From Siphonodentalium dalli (Eukaryota > Mollusca > Scaphopoda > Gadilida > Siphonodentaliidae): DNA of 64,000 bases. The notes beneath the pieces were generated by a model. It did no database searches, had not been told where the DNA came from, and saw nothing but the letters and a program-made list of their open reading frames with translations. The DNA lies in the NCBI GenBank assembly GCA_032622095.1, contig CP136061.1, positions 11,675,287 to 11,739,286 on the forward strand. The letters are read 5' to 3'. A program made the translations under genes and the position numbers. Every line of letters starts with the position of its first letter. Within the stretch, counting starts at the first letter, position 1. Positions 60,289-64,000 of this stretch are shown here, piece by piece.

Positions 60289-60431
60289 CCTAATGATCAC
60301 GAAGGCGGTAGAAATCCTCGTTATAATAGCGTATTGTGATGATATGATATGTTTTCTTTTATTTAAAATACCATCGGATGGCAAATAGCGCATATCGGTA
60401 TAATCGCTATTTGCCATCCGATGGCGAATAG

Positions 60432-61082
60432 ACACTTCCGTATACAAATGGTAGATTTACTTGTTCAGTAATGATGTGGAGAATATGACACTTGATGGGT
60501 GGATTAGAGGTCACATTGTGTCCAGTGCAGCTGGGATGGTTATCAGCATGTGTGCCATCGTGTGACCACTGGACCATAATGGATTATTCCATGATTTGTG
60601 ACCTATTTAGTGGTTACAGGGTGGTGTGCTAAATTGAAGCTCAAGAAATTAGTTTATCAACTCACACTGTCAATAGTTAAGGCGGGATAACTCTCTGGGT
60701 TAGGGATATACCTTGTCGACGAGAGTGCGTTAGGACCGGAGGCTCGTTCTCGACGAAAACTGCGAGTTCAGACTACAATTATATGTCAAATTGTAGGTCA
60801 AGGTTTGCAGTATCAGAAACCAGTGGCATTTTCTGGGAAAATTTAAGCTAAGTGGCAGAAATTTGCCTTCGAAAGTAGCCTTTGGCATTCGTACGAAAAC
60901 AACGCAAAACCCAATTTTACCCTAAAACTTAACTATGTGACATGTGGCCACGTGTCCCTACTACAATTCCATTTGAAAATATTTAACGTTTCCCACATGG
61001 ACTACCCACTGAACCGAATTTACCAAGCGCACTAAACAAGGGGTGTCGAAATCCATTATGTCGATTTATATGCCACCTGCAC
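60432..61082. other. Spacer with no recognised feature
   Basis: Unique sequence without convincing frames, repeats or RNA signals. Confidence 0.4.
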
Positions 61083-62367
61083 AGGGGGGAGTCTGCAAAA
61101 AAAATTCCGTATATAGGGCCGGGGTGGGTGGGTGGTCCAGAGGGCGAAAAAATTGTGCTTGTAAATTTTTTTCAAAATGTTTTTTTTTTTTCAAACAATT
61201 TGCAAGTACTGACCATGTAATGTTGTTTGTAAGCATGTCAGTTCCATGCTTGTTGGTATAGGGCTCTATATGCAGCTACAGTGGCTAATTAGCCTCAGAT
61301 TTAGCAACATTCTGGATTTCACATGATCCCGGCCCACTTCACAGTGGACCACCGTAATAGCGTTCCGGAAACTTATAACCCATGGTTGAGTTATAATAAT
61401 GCAAAACGTGTTTACGGATGGAACAAGGCCGATAACTCTGGTGTGCATTGATATGCGAAACCTGTGATATGCAGTATGTGCATACATCCTTCCCCTATCA
61501 TTCTGGTCTACCACCATACCAAACCACATCAAAATTCGACAACCGACACTTAACTAAAATTGCAAAAACTTTGTACGGACTGAATTTCATAACAAAGTCG
61601 AACAGGGCCCATAACTGTGGTAGGCATTGATGGTCACAACCTGTGATATTATGCATATTCGTTCCCCATTTATGATCCGTCGCCATGCTATAGGGCATCA
61701 AAATATGACAACCGACTCTTGAGATATTATGCAAAATGTTTGTACGGACTATATACCCGCCGACTAATATCAGGGGGTATAATAACCATATATCTAGGTG
61801 TATACCTAACCAAAAAAAAAAACCCTCCCCCACCCCACCCCGGTGGATAAGACTAAAGAGTTCTTTGGTCATGCACAAATAATTGTGAACCCCCTGACCT
61901 GTTTACCACTATTTACATGTACACTGGCCAGTGTTCTCTGTCCAACACAACACACTCGATATATTAAGGCTATAATGGGGTCTAGGGCGATTTGTGACAT
62001 TTCGTGTACCTACACAATGCTTTATTATTGTTGTTAGATACTGAAAACACCAGGAAACACAGTTTATTTTTCTGATCTGTGTTTACCAATTAAGCATGTT
62101 ATTGCTTGAGTCTTAATGTACACAGCAAGAGTTTGCACCAAAAAAGACTAGTGGAATGGGATTGAAAGGCAGTTAACACAGTTATTGAAGAACGGCTAAA
62201 AAAACCCTCTGAAATTTTGATAAAAACATGAGAAAGGGGGGGTGTAGGTCCCCAAGATTTTGGAGGAAATTTTTTTTTTTTTTGCACAAATGGGGTGGTG
62301 GGTCCCTCGGGGTCGGAAAAAAACTTTTTGGGCCCTATATGTGCAATTTTTTTCCACACTCCCCCCG
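61083..62367. mobile_element. G-run TIR element, hAT-like
   Basis: Left end aggggggagtctgcaaaaaa and right end (reverse complement) cggggggagtgtggaaaaaa are inverted and flanked by acctgcac (61,075-61,082) and gcctgcac (62,368-62,375), an 8-bp duplication with one mismatch. Related in style to 42,148. The interior has a diverged ~270-bp direct repeat (61,390-61,740) built around atgcaaaa...tgtttacggat and cataactgtggtaggcattg. No transposase. Confidence 0.6.
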
Positions 62368-62375
62368 GCCTGCAC

Positions 62376-63215
62376 GCGGTTACATGGGTCAATCCCGTAT
62401 CACTTCATGTATGGAATCCCATAGTTGTCACTTAACTTTTGTCTTTCCGTGCACGGCAACTGTGTCGTGATATCTATAAATTTCAAATATTGTGTTCGTC
62501 GTGTGGTACCGTATATATACATTATACATGGCAGTGAACGTATTATTGCAGACTTGTTAAAGATGTTACAAACCTCCAATTACAACAACAGCATACATCT
62601 ATTAACCACTTTCGCGTTGAGTCACTGCTGAAGAAGTGTGGTTCCCCAAATGAAATTTCTTATACATTTAGCGTTCCCCCAGACCATCTGACCTACATGT
62701 GCGATATCCAATTACGGCATAATGGTTTTTAATTTATTTCATTTTTTTATTATTTGGGGAGGGGTAGTGATGTTGTGAGGTCCGTAAATTGTCTTTGTTT
62801 CGGATAGGCATCGTGTGGTCGCTTTTATTTTTCTCGACATATATGGAAGTTACATGTATATATGTGCACGAGCCCCGTGTCCATAACCTATAATTGTGAT
62901 GGGTACCAGTGTTTAAGTGTTATTATCTTAGATATTGATATTATGATGTATAATAATAAATGTATCAGAATATATTATTTATCATTGACAGTTATGGCCA
63001 TTCACGTTTCGATCGGAATGGTATACTGAGATGCTTCTCAACTCATATAAAGCTATTCCGGAGAATGACAAAAGTTCAAAGGTCAGTGGATGGACGCGGA
63101 CGGGTAAGCTGGTGGTGCATACACAATAGTACGACATGCCATATTATACAACACGCCATCCAATTTACATTTGTTCAATGTGTGCATGATCTTGATCATA
63201 CGTTTAATGGCATAA
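62376..63215. other. Spacer with no recognised feature
   Basis: AT-rich unique DNA. A 90-codon frame (62,960-63,232) is not recognised. Confidence 0.4.
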
Positions 63216-63733
63216 TCTCATATATATTTTGAAGACCTCTGTCTGTTTGTTTGTATGTTTGTCTGTATGTTTGTATGTTTGTCATTTATACAAATCTACG
63301 ATTCTCGACCGATCGGGACCAAACTTGGTACGTGTGTGTAGTTTGACCAGGCGGTGGACGTTGTCGTATTGGCGAGCCCGTGCGGCGCCCGCTTCGCGCA
63401 TGCGCAGACGAGATCTCGGAAACGGGTGGAGCTATCGACCTGAAATTTGGTATGTGAATGTATCTTGCCCCGGATACGAATTTTATCGGGTCGCCGAACC
63501 CGCGCGACACCAGCTTCGCGCATGCGCAGACGAGATCTCGGAAACGGGTGGAGCTATCGACTTGAAATTTGGTATTTGAATGTATCTTGCCCCGGATACG
63601 AATTTTATCGGGTCGCCGAGCCCGTGCGACGCCAGCTTCGCGCATGCGCAGACCAGATATCGGAAACGGGTGGAGCTATCGACTTGAAATTTGGTTTTTG
63701 AATAGCCCGGACAACGTCGGGCTCATCGGCTAG
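63216..63733 (+). mobile_element. Helitron-like non-autonomous element
   Basis: Starts tctcatatatattttgaaga after A. Ends with hairpin agcccggacaacgtcgggct (63,704-63,723), then six bases and CTAG (63,730-63,733), followed by T. The interior has a (tgtt/tgta) tract and three 122-bp tandem units (gcttcgcgcatgcgcagacg at 63,391, 63,513, 63,635). The arrangement of microsatellite plus core minisatellite fits HINE/Helentron-type elements. Frames across the minisatellite are repeat by-products. Confidence 0.6.
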
Positions 63734-63735
63734 TA

Positions 63736-64000
63736 TCATATATATTTTGAAGACCTCTGTCTGTCTGTATGTCTGTATGCATGTCATTTATACAAGTCTA
63801 CGATTCTCGACCGATCGGGACGAAACTTGGTACATGTGTGTAGTTTGACCAGGCGGTCGTCGTTGTCGTATTGGCGGGCCCGTGCGGCGCCCACTTCGCG
63901 CATGCGCAGACGAGATCTCGGAAACGGGTGGAGCTATCGACTTGAAATTTGGTACGTGTGTGTAGTTTGCCCCGGATACGAATTTTATCGGGTCGCCGAG
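63736..64000 (+). mobile_element. Second Helitron-like copy, cut by window end
   Basis: Begins tcatatatattttgaagacc directly after the CTAG-TA of the previous copy and repeats it with a 518-bp offset. Its 3' end lies outside the window. Confidence 0.6.

Larger units (their letters stand above)
55892..60431. mobile_element. Foldback-type element with satellite arms
   Basis: About 150-bp inverted ends (ctattcgccatcggatggca at 55,892 and its inverse ending 60,431) contain their own subterminal hairpin (ccatcggatggcaaatagcg and cgctatttgccatccgatgg). Between them lie only 165-bp tandem repeats, 18 copies in one orientation (56,037-59,050) and 7.5 in the other (59,051-60,288). Long inverted arms made of tandem repeats define Foldback/Galileo-like elements. 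No transposase. Flanks share an imperfect ttgtatac segment, so the exact ends and target duplication are uncertain. Confidence 0.8.

Overview
This is animal nuclear DNA, almost entirely repeats and mobile elements, with no recognisable intact host gene. Evidence for a eukaryote: splice-site-like signals, AATAAA polyadenylation signals, microsatellites, tRNA-derived SINE-like modules, and hAT-, Mutator- (MULE), Helitron-, TTAA- and Polinton-type elements. A marine invertebrate, probably a lophotrochozoan such as a mollusc, fits best. The pointers are frequent ACATGTAC-type motifs and 'GGGCCCATAACT'-like degenerate repeats near 61.4-61.6 kb. The species cannot be named from sequence alone.

Layout. 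(1) 1-5.0 kb: 30-bp satellite with a SINE-like insertion. (2) 5.0-10.7 kb: dispersed-repeat fragments, a 54-bp satellite with a 954-bp higher-order period, and a minus-strand SINE-like module. (3) 10.75-12.86 kb: 82-bp minisatellite. (4) 13.0-16.9 kb: short Helitron-like elements, minisatellites, a duplicated CCAAT/CRE-like block and a ~1-kb tandem duplication. (5) 16,867-41,571: a 24.7-kb insertion flanked by TA with CACTGCCAAAAATA inverted ends. It interrupts the second copy of that duplication, and the first copy preserves the empty site. Inside it are a 384-bp tandem array, a 984-bp hAT element with perfect 8-bp target duplications, a GCGCTTAAGC cluster, and a 3.69-kb unit in three tandem copies. 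Each unit carries part of a MULE transposase gene and a 1.6-kb hAT-derived element. A 213-bp near-perfect hairpin and a TTAA element also lie inside. (6) 42.1-45.0 kb: a G-run inverted-repeat element containing a non-LTR retrotransposon fragment, microsatellites and a 17-bp array. (7) 45,171-53,675: a nearly perfect 8.5-kb palindrome. (8) 53.7-55.1 kb: three small inverted-repeat elements, two of them sharing one TTAA. (9) 55,892-60,431: a Foldback-type element whose two arms are inverted arrays of a 165-bp satellite. (10) 61.1-64.0 kb: a second G-run element and tandem Helitron-like elements.

The main discovery candidate is the palindrome at 45,171-53,675. It begins with AG and is flanked by a 6-bp direct repeat (TTTGCC). 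Each arm carries a gene for a zinc-finger protein with an A32/FtsK-like DNA-packaging ATPase domain, the type found in Polintons (Mavericks) and adintovirus-like elements. The right copy is a complete 601-codon frame with a polyadenylation signal; the left copy is frameshifted. No polymerase, integrase or capsid gene is visible, so it looks like a non-autonomous Polinton-class element whose entire length acts as terminal inverted repeat, joined through a CGG-rich palindromic core. The hairpin at 39,530-39,742 shares sequence with its arms, which links two distant parts of the window to one family.
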